Assembly (NCBI GenBank): GCA_015680905.1
Contig: CM027381.1
Coordinates: 84,531,501 to 84,595,500, forward strand
Length of the DNA stretch: 64,000 bases
Direction of reading: 5' to 3'
DNA from: Coptis chinensis
Taxonomy: Eukaryota; Streptophyta; Magnoliopsida; Ranunculales; Ranunculaceae
The notes beneath the pieces were generated by a model. That model made no database searches. It was not told where the DNA came from and saw only the letters and a program-made list of their open reading frames with translations. Of this stretch, positions 11,112 through 21,486 are shown one piece after another. The stretch's first letter is position 1. Every line of letters starts with the position of its first letter. Made by a program: the position numbers and the translations under genes.

Positions 11112-12066
11112 TTTGATAAGAGCCAAAAACTGTAGTTTTAACCCCTTAATATCATTACATTTAGACCAATTATGTGTATAATAAATATGAGTTAGAACTA
11201 TTCACGTACATTTATGTATTTCAGGTCTTGGAGTCAAATATGTGAAGAAACATATCACTTTTGCGAGATAAAGGAGTAAAGGTTGGTTGCTAAGAAGTTC
11301 TATGATTAAAGGCCACGATTCAAGGAGAAAAAGCCTTTTTAAAGCCCGGTCAAAGCTGAAAAGTCAAAGTCAACGCGGGCAGAAATAGAGCAGAAAAGTT
11401 AACAGAACTTTCGCAGGCTGTATCTTTGAACTCAGACATCGTAATTGGGTCTATTATATGTTAAAGCGACCGGCTCGGAAAGAGATTTCTAACGGTCCAG
11501 ACCTTGACCCAATCAGAGAAGCAGAAGTGGACGAAAAGACTATTGCAGTAATTTTCAATAGAGAAACCCTTTTTGGACTTATGTAATTAGGTTTTGGGCT
11601 TGATTTAAGGGCCCAAAATATGGCTCCAAAGCCCATGCACGAAATTATAAACCTAGCCTCTCTTATATAAAGAGGACTAAGGCATAACTCTCTATATACT
11701 TAGACTTAGATAGATATAATTATTTAGAGCTAAATAGTTAGGATTTAGACTTAGTTATTATATTAAATTTAAGTTAAGTTATTATTCTTCATTACTCATT
11801 TGATTAATAAAAGAAAGTTTGCTCTTAATTATGTTTCATTCTTATTTAAATGCTTATGATAGTCTAATGACTTCTAGCTAAACCTCCATTAGAGGAGTTT
11901 GATGAAGACTTGATGTGTTAGTTAGGATTATTGCGTTTAAGAGTTTCACTCTAGTAAGATAGTTGATTCGCCATGAGAATGGGTTAGACTTCCTCACATG
12001 CTAATTATTAGTTGGCAGAGATTGCCATGAATAATTAGGGATCAACACTTAATCTTAGTTGATTAG

Positions 12067-12476
12067 AATTCCGAAACTACAAAGGAGAATTTCTGGGAGC
12101 AGCTGCTGGCAGAATGGGTACGTCCACAAATTACATGGCAGAAACAATGGCAATTGTGCAGGCCATTAAGCAAGTCCTTGAACTGAGATGGCGATATATT
12201 TGGGTGGAATGTGATTCCTCATCAATTGTTCACGCTTTCCAGAACAACACAACACATTGGAGAGTTAAGGAAATATGGAAATCTCTTAAGGGAAAAGCAG
12301 CATGGATAAATGTCACTCCAACCTGGAGAGAGACTAATTTAGGAGCAGACGGCTGTGCCAGACATGGGGCTGCTCTAACTCAGGGAGACAGTAAATGGTG
12401 GGAATCTCTATCCTCTTTCATGAAAAATTTGGAGAACCACTATACTACCTATTTTCGATTATATTTGTTAACTTGA
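12067..12476 (+). pseudogene. LINE RNase H-like domain (C-terminal fragment)
   Basis: The frame is open from the LINE start to the TGA at 12474-12476. It shows the middle and end of the RNase H fold used by plant non-LTR retrotransposons: YMAETMAIVQAIKQVLELRW (Glu helix), IWVECDSSSIVHAF (Asp) and a tail with RETNLGADGCARHG (last Asp). The N-terminal NxDGA strand is missing because of 5' truncation. In the full element this domain follows the reverse transcriptase. It is not expressed as a separate gene as far as can be seen. Confidence 0.75.
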
Positions 12477-12588
12477 TAACCATATTCTAGTAAAGGCCCT
12501 GTATTCCTATTTCTAGTTCTGTTTTGTTACTTTTGGTTCCATGTAACTCTTATTCTTTTATTAATCAATTACCTTTAGCAAAAAAAAA
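12067..12588 (+). mobile_element. 5'-truncated LINE inserted in the LTR
   Basis: A 522-bp insert ends in an A run (12580-12588) and is flanked by TTAGTTGATTAG (12055-12066) and TTAGTTAATTAG (12589-12600), a 12-bp target duplication with one mismatch. It carries the LINE C-terminal RNase H-like domain. Confidence 0.85.
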
Positions 12589-12967
12589 TTAGTTAATTAG
12601 GATAGCAATAACCTACACTAGCATATTAGGAGTACATCAAATGGATTCAAATCTCCCTAATCCCTTCTCCATATTCACATTTCAATATTCTATTATCATA
12701 GTATAAGTTAATACATCTTATTTAAGTTAAATTGCCATATTAGTTTAATTCAATTCATCATTACTCTCATTCGTTTTGTTAATATCGATTAAACTAGCGG
12801 AAACTTACGTTTAAAGAACTAGGAGTGGAACGAATTCTCTACTCCATTTATTGCATGATTCAAGAGAGTATATAACTTTGATACATTAGAGTAAATTACT
12901 ATAAGGTTTACTTCTGTTTAAGTTTAATTAGTTAAGTAGGAGTAAACTAGAGTCTTTACACTTATCA

Positions 12968-14535
12968 ACGCACATCAAGGGCACTGGCTGGGTCATAAAC
13001 ATAGAGCTGAGCATAAGTCGGATCTTTCTCAGGTTCTGTAACAATCCAATTTTATGGCATAACTCACCATGAACGGGGAATGGAATAGGACCGCTATTGT
13101 TGAATATTTTATCATCCGGTTGACAACCGAGACTGGTAAATGCATTAGCCAAGTTATACTTACGAAGATGTTGTCTAAATGACCTAGCTTTGGTGTCACT
13201 ACCATCATATATATCTTGAATCGCAGGAGGCAATGGACAAAGTAGAGGAAGACTGAATTTTCCTTGTTTGCAACATATCCCGAAAAAGGGTCTTTTGACT
13301 GATGTATTTGCTAGCCTTTCATCTTTCCAGTGCAGAGCTTTACAAAATGAGCATTCCACATCCATCTTTCCAAGATAATGGCGGACATTGTTATGCATAT
13401 TAGCAGGTTCTTCCATATTGACACCAGCTGCAAGAGGCTAAAAATAATCATCCACATCCATTTCGCTTTGAGTGTCACTAACATGTAGGGAAAAAAATCC
13501 TAATGAGTTAGGAATGGAAATATTTTTTACTGAAAACAATGCTATAGAAAACACAGTGAAATTCAACTTACATTTATGAAGACATTGATATTGGAATATT
13601 ATGAAGATCTGCTTCTAAGTTCCTTCTAGTTCGCTTGTTCATTCTACCACTTATGCACTCTTTCTCTCTTCTATTGCGTTGGTCCAACTTGCGTCGAGAA
13701 GTATGAGAAGGTGTATACGCATTGGTCGGACTAACACTAAGATCATCCACTTCCATTTCATTTTGGGTGTCACTAACATGTAGAAAAAAAAAATCATAAT
13801 TGGCTAGGAATGGAAATATTTTTGACTAAAAACAATGATATAGAAAACACACAAAGAAATGAAACTTACATATGGGAAGACATGGACACAGGTATATTTT
13901 GAAGGCCTGTTTCTAAGTTCCTTCTTGTTCGCTTGCTGCTTCTACCACTTATGAGCTCTCTTTCTCTTCTATTGCGTTGGGCCAACTTGCGCCGAGAAGG
14001 CTGAGAGGGTGTAAAAGCATTAGTCGGACTAACATTAAGAGTGGATTGTGGAGGAGTAACTACAACCTCATTTTGCAGAGGAGGTGATTGGACTTGATGG
14101 CCTTCATTTCCTTGTTTTTCCAAAACCTGCATTTTATATTTGATAAAACATAACCATCAGAAGGCAGTAAACAACCACCACATATAATGAACGTATATAT
14201 ATTACATACCTTAGCAAGGGTAGCAAGCACATGGTCAATGATCCGTTGTTTATGCTCACGTACTCAATTTATAAAATCCAATTCTCTTTGTTGGATGATG
14301 CAAGTACATGAAAAGCCGCATAAAAAATTAAATGAGAACGTTGTCAAATTAACAAAAGAGTTTTTCTTTGTTACAAAATTTAAAAGTTTGAAATCATGTA
14401 AGAATCAAACATAACAAAACTGTGAAAAAGGAACTTCAAATACCTGAACAGATGTAGTAGGTTCATTGGTAGATTTAGGTGGTGCGTCGACAACAGAAAC
14501 ATCAAATGCACTTGCAGGTGGTGCCTTATCCATGG
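12968..14535 (-). pseudogene. Helitron Rep protein N-terminal exons, cut by the LTR
   Basis: Rep-helicase is the rolling-circle transposase of Helitrons. On - the exons appear as: 14442-14535 (MDKAPPASAF start, donor CAG|GTATTT); about 14207-14300 with one TGA; about 13874-14128 and 13567-13775, two related exons with a basic RNRRE(R/K)...KRTRRNLE block; and about 13490 down to 12968 with the zinc-finger region CSFCKALHWKDERL, CCKQGK and LPLLCPLPP preceding the Helitron-like N domain. Faults: TAG in the last exon near 13440, TAA in the 13.6-kb exon, and a frameshift near 13030-13045, after which YAQLYVYDP continues in another frame. The gene is broken at 12967 by the LTR. Exon borders are inferred from GT/AG sites. 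Confidence 0.7.
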
Positions 14536-15006
14536 CTGATAATCAAAAATTGATAAGGGAACTAATTATTTTACATCAACGAATGTTCCATCCTCACATC
14601 CTTATGGGAAAATTGAATGAGAACCAAACTCCAATTCTTTCAATTATTATATTCCATGTGATTAAAATTAAAATCAATTGAAGTGGAAACATGTTATCAA
14701 TTCCTATGGATCTATGGATTTATAAAGAGGGTACAACTACTGCTATCAAATCGATTAACCAATTATGAAATTTTGCTTTAACCATATTATACTATCCTGC
14801 GTAGATATATTTTCTCAAGACTCTTAGAATTACCACTAAGCTAGGTGACCTATTGGCCATGTTTTTAACATTTTTCTTCTTTTGCTTACTTACAGTGACC
14901 TCTATATATTAGTATGAGCGCACCTTAGGAATTGAAATGGAATTGAAGTGTTTATGCATACTAATTTTCCGATCCTTCTCCAAGTAGCATACTCGTATAA
15001 TCCAAA

Positions 15007-15076
<70 letters not shown>

Positions 15077-15464
15077 CTATCAATAAAAACTGAAAGCTCA
15101 AGGGTTAGAAATCATTGTCATGTACACTAAGTTGGAATGATGTAAATTTAATCTAAGGAACCAATCAAACCTATGGGAAAAAAATTCGATGAACAATTTT
15201 GGTTTTCAATGAAGAGTACACAACTCTTTATTATTTTTTTTTATTAAGAACAAACGGAACTATTGGTTTCCAATGCAGGGGTTTTTATTTCGGGTGGTGA
15301 TTTTGTTGGCAAGTTTTTTTTTAGAGTAAGTAGGACTCTTTAGTTTAAAGTAAGTAGGACTCTTAAAAGAAATTGATTTCGGGTGGTGATTTTGTTGGCA
15401 AGTTTTAGGACTCTTTAGTTTAGAGTAAGTAGGACTCTTAAAATAAATTGATTTATCACCGTAG
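14536..15464. other. Helitron 5' non-coding part
   Basis: AT-rich with no gene. Contains the TA microsatellite at 15008-15074 and, from 15288 to about 15445, two copies of a TTTCGGGTGGTGATTTTG block separated by copies of AGTAAGTAGGACTCTT. Confidence 0.6.
15008..15074. repeat. (TA)n microsatellite, 67 bp
   Basis: An uninterrupted TA run. Its flank (TTGCTATCAATAA...CTCAAGGGTTA) recurs near 15873-15912 without the TA expansion. Confidence 0.97.
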
Positions 15465-15541
15465 GATCATCCCAAAACTTTTTTCTCCCTGACCATTCGA
15501 TATAACATAAAAAAAAAAACCAAGCTGCTTTATTATATAGA
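15465..15541 (-). repeat. Helitron 5' terminus
   Basis: Read on -, the end is TCTATATAATAAAGCAGCTTGG followed inward by a conserved stretch ending at GATCATCCCAAAAC on +. The same block occurs at 19650-19730 and 20157-20237. Confidence 0.7.
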
Positions 15542-15575
15542 CTAGAATTTAACCCGTGGCTACGCCACTCGAGTC
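15542..15575 (-). repeat. Helitron 3' terminus (hairpin plus CTAG)
   Basis: Read on -, a short stem (GAGTGGC / GCCACGGG with a TA loop) is followed by TTAAATT and the terminal CTAG at 15545-15542. This is the standard Helitron 3' end. The next base is the T that starts the neighbouring Helitron. Confidence 0.7.
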
Positions 15576-17183
15576 ATTATGGGTAAATTTAGCAAAATAA
15601 AATCGTGTCAATTTATTATTTTAACCCCAATTTTATTGGGACAAAATCAAGAGTGTTTCTACTATTTTTTTACATTTAAATTGAACTTTTGTGCATCATA
15701 CATACTCAATTTCACACGGCAATATACCCATAAAAGTGATGCACCCACGAGTGCTTCAAATCCCATGAGTAAATATGTTTTACACCAACAAAACCTGAAT
15801 AGTTGTTAAGTTTCTTTATAAGAATTAGAAAAATAAATAAAAAGTCAATAGCAAACTCCTATAATCTAAGGTATATATTGCTATCAATAAGAACCTAAAG
15901 CTCAAGGGTTATACAAACACTGTTGGAGCATTATTAGGCTCTTAGTGAGAACTTGTCGCACATGTGTATACTTAGAGTGAACATTGAAGCACACCCCATC
16001 CGCGTCGTTAAGCAAGCAAATTCAATTTTCGCCAATGACAATCTGCTTGAGAGAAATTTTGTGGGTCTTTTGGCTTACTTGTTTTAATCTTGCTAAATAC
16101 ATAGCGAGATTAGCTTATTCATGAGCACATAATTATTATCATCAATAGTTCTGCAGATAGTCCATCCTGCGGTAGAACATGCTTAGATCAAACAACTAAG
16201 ATCCGAAATTGATATCAAATGTTTCCTGCTAAAGGACATGTCTGCAAATCTGCAATCCAATGGACTGCCAAACGAAGTGTCAATAGCCAACAACAAAAGC
16301 AGTAACTAATATGAACTGCTGAAGTAACAAAAAGTTCTCAAGTTTTCTTGATTTTGTTAACATCAAAAGTTCGAAGACAGTAGCTAAATGAATTCAATAC
16401 ATCTAATTAATCACGTCCATTACATAATTACTACAAAAATGCATAAGAGATTATATGTAAGATGCACTACAAATTATGCCATTACTTTGAACAAACAAAG
16501 ATATTTCAAATGACCAATATAGAGCCCATGGAGCTTCAAATAGGCCCAATTAAAACATGGCTATTGTAAACAAATTTATAAGTTTGCTACTCAAAGATAC
16601 TAATGTACTGGGAATAGTTCGATCTGCCACTCAAAGATACCACCAGGAATAGATTTGCTACTCAAATGAACTTCTAAAATTTGCTCTTAATGCCTCTAAT
16701 ACCCAATTTGCAAACTTTAATGGGTAGGGAATCTGTCAGTTGCCAAAATATTGTCGTCTTTATTTTCTTCGTTGGATAGTTCCTACATAAATATAATAAT
16801 AGTGAAAGTCATAGATCCATTAATAAGTAAAAACAAAATGGATCCTTGCTAAATCCAGAGAAGCTAAAGACAGCCCACAACCAATGCTCAAGACAACATG
16901 GGGTAGTTTAGTAGCTAGCTATTAAGAAGTGAGCCTAATTGACAATGAAATTTGAACTTCTGTAACCACTTCTTGCAACTAAATCTTAATCACAAAGCCA
17001 TAGCCAACCTTTCACAATGCAATGATGAAAATATAATATTTTGTCAATCCGGCTACGTTCGTTAGACAATCTAAGGATATAAACCATTACTTTCCAAACT
17101 TCTGACCCAAATATGCAACTCAATTGTATCTGGTGAAGAGGGTGCTTTCTTGCCTACCTTTATCTACTTGTTCCGATCTTGTC

Positions 17184-17385
17184 ACATTTTCAAAATGTTG
17201 GTTTCAATTCAACCCACAATCCTTTGTACCTAGATTTAACATAATTAATAACTATCAAATGATAACTTTTTTTTTTGAAAGGCAACATTTTCAAAATGTT
17301 GGTTTCAATTCAACCCACAATCCTTTGTACCTGGATTTAACATAATTAATAACTATCAAATGATAACTTTTTTTTTTGAAAGGCA
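17184..17385. repeat. 101-bp tandem duplication
   Basis: The unit at 17184-17284 is repeated almost exactly at 17285-17385. It includes host sequence, one copy of the LINE target duplication and the start of the LINE poly-A tail, so it happened after the LINE inserted. Confidence 0.9.
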
Positions 17386-18172
17386 AGCAGGGTTTTTGAG
17401 AGGTCCCTTACCCCTATTTTATTAAAATGAAAGCACTAACTTGGTTACATGGATTGGAGTCTTACATATATTTTTCTCGAGGCATCATCATACACAATTT
17501 TCTATACATCCTCAGAAAAAGAGCTAGGTATGATTACCACGTAACTTATGGATGGTATATTTCTTGCCAAAATGTCGGCCAACTTGTTCGCTTCTCGGAA
17601 TACATGTTTGAGCGTAAACATTTGTAATTGTGTTGTTAAGCTATTAATCTCCCCCATCAGATGGTTGGCGCACCATGGATGTTTGTCCTTGTCTTTCAAA
17701 TTCGAGACAACTATAGCAGAGTCTGTCTGGGCTTGAATTTTGAGACACCTGTGATCCACAGCATGTTTGAGGCCTTGTAGCTCAATAAGATTGATTGTCA
17801 TGTACTCTAATCTTCCCTGTGTGGCCACAATCACTTCCCCTTGCCAATTCTGAATTACTGCTGCCCACCCACCTAGTGTACCCTGTAGAGACCCATCTGT
17901 GTTGAGTGAACACATTCCTGTAGGTGGTTTCTCCCATATGTACTGAGTTAGTTCATGCTGTCTCGGTTCCACAGATAAACCCCACATCTACATGATCTTG
18001 TTCCTTTTGGGCCCTTCTTCCATTTCCAGTTTAAGAGAATGGAGTTTTGTGGAAACATCTTGAATAAATAATTTACTAACCTGCAGAGCAATTGTGTTTT
18101 TGTGCTGGAAGATGCGTTTGTTCCTTTCTTGCCACACACAATAAATAAACCCATTAAATAGAAGCCTTAATA
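17369..18172 (-). mobile_element. 5'-truncated LINE, minus orientation
   Basis: Poly-T (17369-17377, the poly-A tail on -) lies at one side; flanks are TATCAAATGATAACT (17354-17368) and TGTCAAATGATAACT (18173-18187), a 15-bp target duplication with one mismatch. It is 804 bp long. Confidence 0.85.
17502..18154 (-). pseudogene. LINE RNase H domain with upstream linker
   Basis: The minus-strand stretch 17987-17502 encodes a full RNase H-like domain of the type at the C-terminus of plant LINE ORF2: SLNTDGSLQGTLGGWAAVIQ (first Asp), INLIELQGLKHAV (Glu), QTDSAIVVSNL (Asp) and FREANKLADILARN (last Asp). All four acidic positions are present. Upstream, 18154-17948 in another frame encodes the linker that follows the LINE zinc-binding segment (FIVCGKKGTN); a frame break joins the two near 17985. 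Reverse transcriptase is absent by truncation. Confidence 0.75.
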
Positions 18173-19315
18173 TGTCAAATGATAACTAAATTCATATACT
18201 GTGAGGTACGGTTATGAAGTCCTAATAAGTGCACAGAAACTCACAATACAAAGAGGCCGAAAACATCCAAGAAACTACAACCTTAATATAAAAATTTATC
18301 GAAACTAAAATATCATATTAGAAATTATGAGGATTCAAAAATCTGATAAGAAGAGAGGATACTGATCCTCGATACTCGAGTGATGATATCATAAAAAGTA
18401 GAAGTTCTACTTGTGCCTTGACTTATACTCTTTTGGTTGTTGTTGCATCCTTGACCATGCACTTATGCAACACAATTAACATGGGAAATGAGTCCAACAC
18501 AAACATTTGGGAATGGGAAACAATACATTCTTCTGCATTTAGTCTCCCACTCAACACATCTTTACAACTACAAAATGCACAAAATGAAGCATACATCTAC
18601 AGACAAATAAGACAGAGCTTTTCAAATATAAATAGTGAAAAATAACTTTTCCACTAACTTACTTGCTTCCATTATAGCTAATTCTTCACTCTTACATTTT
18701 CTTGTAACTCAGACACGTTCTCAGTCATGTTGATTGAAAAAGTTCTCATTCAACAATCCGTAAACCTTCCATTGATTAGTTCAATCTTGCAAAAGAAGCT
18801 TTGAAGTCTCTGCACTCTGTACATGCCGAAATGAATGTAGATTCTTTGTTGTTCTGTGCATAAAAATAAACTTGAACAATTAGAAAGAAATGACGTTAAA
18901 ATGTACTTGTCTTCACAACTGTAGTTTAATCCCGAGGAATCTTATTCAATAGAAAAAATTTATTCACGTATCAATGGATTTCGCCGAAATCCAAATTGAG
19001 TGTTCAAGGCATAGTTTTCATTATGCCCATAAAACTATGCACTGAACCACTATGTAAACTAATTACAAATTAATATTACTTGTTGAATAAGAGACTTAGA
19101 GTGGTGGAGAGAACATGACGCAGCGGAGAGAACTGAGATAGATAAATCATGTTAAGAATTCTTACTGAAGAGAAGAAGATAGTATTGAAGAAGGTTACTG
19201 AAAAAACAGTGTGGAAAAAGCAACAAAACTCACTGACAACGAAGTAATGAGATTTTTTTACCTTAAACTAAGAATTGCGTCGGGAGATCCTTGCACTCAA
19301 ACGTGACGGGGTGAG

Positions 19316-20338
19316 AAGAAGGTTAGGAAGAAGAAAGGGTTGTAAGGTATCTTCGTGAGGAAGAGGAAAGAGTGAAAGAAGTAGGATTTTTTTTTTCGGT
19401 AACTAAAAGTGATTTGTTTATTGGTAACTAAAAGTGATTTGAAGAAAAAAGAGAGATTGGCCCAGGATTCTTATTTCCTAATTTTGTGGGTATTAGTAAG
19501 TGTTATAATTACCGTAGATCATCCCAAAACTAAAAGTGATTTGTTTGTTGGTAACTAAAAATGATTTGAAGGAAAAAGAGAGATTGGCCCGATGAATGAT
19601 TCTTATTCTTATTTCCTAATTTTGTGGGTATTAGTAAGTGTTATAATTACTGTTAGATCATCCCAAAACTGTTTTCTCCCTGACCGCTTGATATAAATAC
19701 ATAAAAAACCAAGCTGCTTTATTATATAGAGGATTCACAACACCAGGGAAATACTCTCCGAAGAGTTTGTCGATAAGAAGGCTAGGAGGATTAACATCAT
19801 CAGTACGTTAGAATTTAGATAACTTTAAGAAGGTTAGGAAGAAAAAAGGGTTGTAAGGTATCTTCGTGAGGAAAAGGAAAGAGTGAAAGACGTAGAGGGT
19901 TTTTTTTTTTTTTTTTTTTTTTTTCCGGTAACTAAAAGTGATTTGAAGAAAAAAGAGAGATTGACCCAAGATTCTTATTTCCTAATTTCGTGGGTATTAG
20001 TAAGTGTTATAATTACCGTAGATCATCCTAAAACTAAAAGTGATTTGTTTATTGGCAACTAAAAGTGATTTGAAGGAAAAAGAGATATTGGCCCGATGAA
20101 TGATTCTTATTCTTATTTTCTAATTTTGTGGGTGTTAGTAAGTGTTATAATTACCATTAGATCATCCCAAAACTGTTTTATCCCTGACCGCTTGATATAA
20201 ATACATAAAAAAACTAAGCTGCTTTATTATATAGAGGATTCACAACACCAGGGAAATACTCTCCGAAGAGTTTGTCGATAAGAAGGCTATATATGAGGAT
20301 TAATATAATCAGTACGTTAGAATTTAGATAACTTTAAA
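19316..20338. repeat. 511-bp tandem duplication including a Helitron 5' end
   Basis: Copies at 19316-19826 and 19827-20338 share the start AAGAAGGTTAGGAAG and the end CAGTACGTTAGAATTTAGA. Each contains two diverged inner repeats built on AACTAAAAGTGATTTG and GATCATCCCAAAAC, and each carries a Helitron 5' terminus (19730, 20237) followed by GGATTCACAACACC. Copy 2 has a long T run (about 19900-19923). Confidence 0.85.
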
Positions 20339-20583
20339 TAAATTTAGATAAGTTAGAATTTAAATAAGTTAGATAAGTTATTTAGATAAGTTTCATAAAT
20401 TCTAGATAAGTTAGTAGTAATTTCTTTGACTACGTTTTCATAAAGATTGTTTCCTAATTGGAATCAACTTACTCTTTAATCGTGCCGGTCTACCGTCAAA
20501 TGTATTGATTGTATTAACTAATAACCATCTGATGTAGACTTCATACAAACCACTTAAAAACCAAACTGTTTTATTATATATAT

Positions 20584-20620
20584 ACTAGAATTTAACCCGT
20601 GGCTATGTCACTCGAGTCAT
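20584..20620 (-). repeat. Helitron 3' terminus joined to another 5' end
   Basis: On -, a stem (GAGTGAC / GCCACGGG) is followed by TTAAATT and CTAG, then directly TATATATATAATAAAAC, which resembles the Helitron 5' end. This is the same arrangement as at 15541/15542. Confidence 0.6.
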
Positions 20621-21486
20621 AATTAAATGAATACACGTAAATTTAACTTTTACAGTAGAATTACCATTTTTTTTCTTTGACATTTAAATTGAACTTGTTA
20701 GTGTCATTGTGATACCCTTAACTGAATATGCCTTAGAAAATCATCTTAGCCGAGTATATGTATTGAGAACAATTTGTTCATCCAGAAGCAGAGTGTACGT
20801 AGACAACTTTAACTGTTCATTCCTTGTGTAATCCATATTCAATTTATACACATTTCTCAAACGGTAGGAGAAGTTATAGGGGTATTTAAACAATGAAATA
20901 ATTATATAATTTAATATGTGAAATAACTACACCTGTTTGCGTGAAGAAAAGGGGAGTTTGCGTGAAGAAAAAGGGTTTTGGAGGTTTTTAGTCAAGGTTT
21001 TGGAGGTTTAGTATGTTTTGGAGGTTTTTGTCTATTTTAGAGTATTAGGTAAATATGACTCTTTAAGTAGACACTTTAGCATTAGGTAAATAGGTTTTGG
21101 AGGTTTTTGTCTATTTTAGAGTATTAGGTAAATAGGACTCTTCAAGCAGACTCTTTAGTATTAGGTAAATAGGCCTCTTCAAGCATTAGCACAGATCCCA
21201 AGGAAATCAGGACCACCACTTAAGCCCTTATAACTTGTTTAAAAACTGAGCTGTTTTGTATTATAGATATGCACACGGACTCGGGTTTTTTCAGTTATTT
21301 GATATACTAACCCGAGCCCAACCCAAAACTGAGTAAGGCTTTGATTTTACAAGACCAAACCTAGACAACGGATCTGAAATGTTAGCCCAGGACCAACAAA
21401 AGCCCATCGAGCTTGGGCTAACCCGACCCAAGTTCTACCCCTACATTTTACAAGTAATTATATCGAGAGCCCAATTTTCCCAAATA
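20621..21486. other. Helitron-derived non-coding sequence with short tandem repeats
   Basis: No gene. Between about 20930 and 21185 there are repeats of GAGTTTGCGTGAAGAAAA, GTTTTGGAGGTTTTTGTC and ATTAGGTAAATAGGACTCTT. At 21230-21270 another weak Helitron-like end (GAGCTGTTTTGTATTATAGA) is seen. Confidence 0.5.

Larger units (their letters stand above)
6177..11192 (+). repeat. Tandem duplication of the element's 3' region (about 2.5 kb units)
   Basis: Unit 1 is about 6177-8712 and unit 2 about 8713-11192. Each holds the end of env-position ORF 2, a TTTGGGGG tract (7008 or 9536), a long AT-rich stretch and a second tract next to the LTR start (8619 or 11101). Unit 1 runs into the first 81 bp of an LTR (8632-8712) and then jumps back into internal sequence at a short microhomology (TAAT/ATGTA). 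The units differ by many substitutions and small indels, so the duplication is not recent. The stretches 6779-8618 and 9306-11100 contain no gene. Confidence 0.8.
1..12967 (+). mobile_element. Athila-type Ty3/gypsy retrotransposon, 3' part, pol-less
   Basis: The region reads gag, protease, two env-position ORFs, polypurine tract and 3' LTR, the order expected of the Athila branch of Ty3/gypsy except that no reverse transcriptase, RNase H or integrase is found between the protease (about 1430-1760) and the env-position ORF at 3754. The 5' LTR and primer binding site lie left of the window. The 3' LTR ends at 12967 inside a Helitron gene. The element is decayed (stops, frameshifts) and was probably non-autonomous even before decay. 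The class assignment rests on the zinc knuckle, the DLGA-type protease, the env-region domain and the TTTGGGGGTGG tract beside the LTR. Confidence 0.8.
11114..12967 (+). repeat. 3' LTR of the Athila-type element, interrupted by a LINE
   Basis: It starts TGATAAG and ends CTTATCA, perfect 7-bp inverted termini. Total 1854 bp; removing the LINE (12067-12588) and one 12-bp target duplication leaves about 1320 bp, close to the 1282-bp solo LTR at 40550, whose start is recognisably similar (AACCCCTTAAT, AATTATGT, TTTCAGGTCTTG). It is followed by ACGCA, the predicted 5-bp target duplication to look for beyond the left edge of the window. Confidence 0.85.
12968..15541 (-). mobile_element. Helitron (5' part) carrying a Rep/helicase gene
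   Basis: The minus-strand 5' end is TCTATATAATAAAGC reading down from 15541. Inside is a spliced Rep gene on the same strand. The other end is not seen because the Athila LTR interrupts it at 12967. The terminal 77 bp (15465-15541) is shared with other Helitron ends at 19730 and 20237. Confidence 0.72.
15542..19730 (-). mobile_element. Second Helitron, non-autonomous, carrying a LINE
   Basis: It is bounded on - by a 5' terminus at 19730 (TCTATATAATAAAGC) and the CTAG 3' end at 15542. Apart from the LINE at 17369-18172 no protein is recognised. The stretches 15576-17183 and 18188-19315 show no gene; short minus-strand pieces such as LSNEENKDDNILATD near 16730-16785 could be a captured exon but are too short to name. 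Pairing of the two ends is inferred from order and orientation. Confidence 0.5.

Noticed and set aside
14948-15130. ORF through the TA microsatellite
   Set aside because: Mostly Tyr-Ile repeats translated from (TA)n.
18418-18645. 75-codon + strand ORF inside the second Helitron
   Set aside because: No domain, no supporting neighbours; treated as chance.
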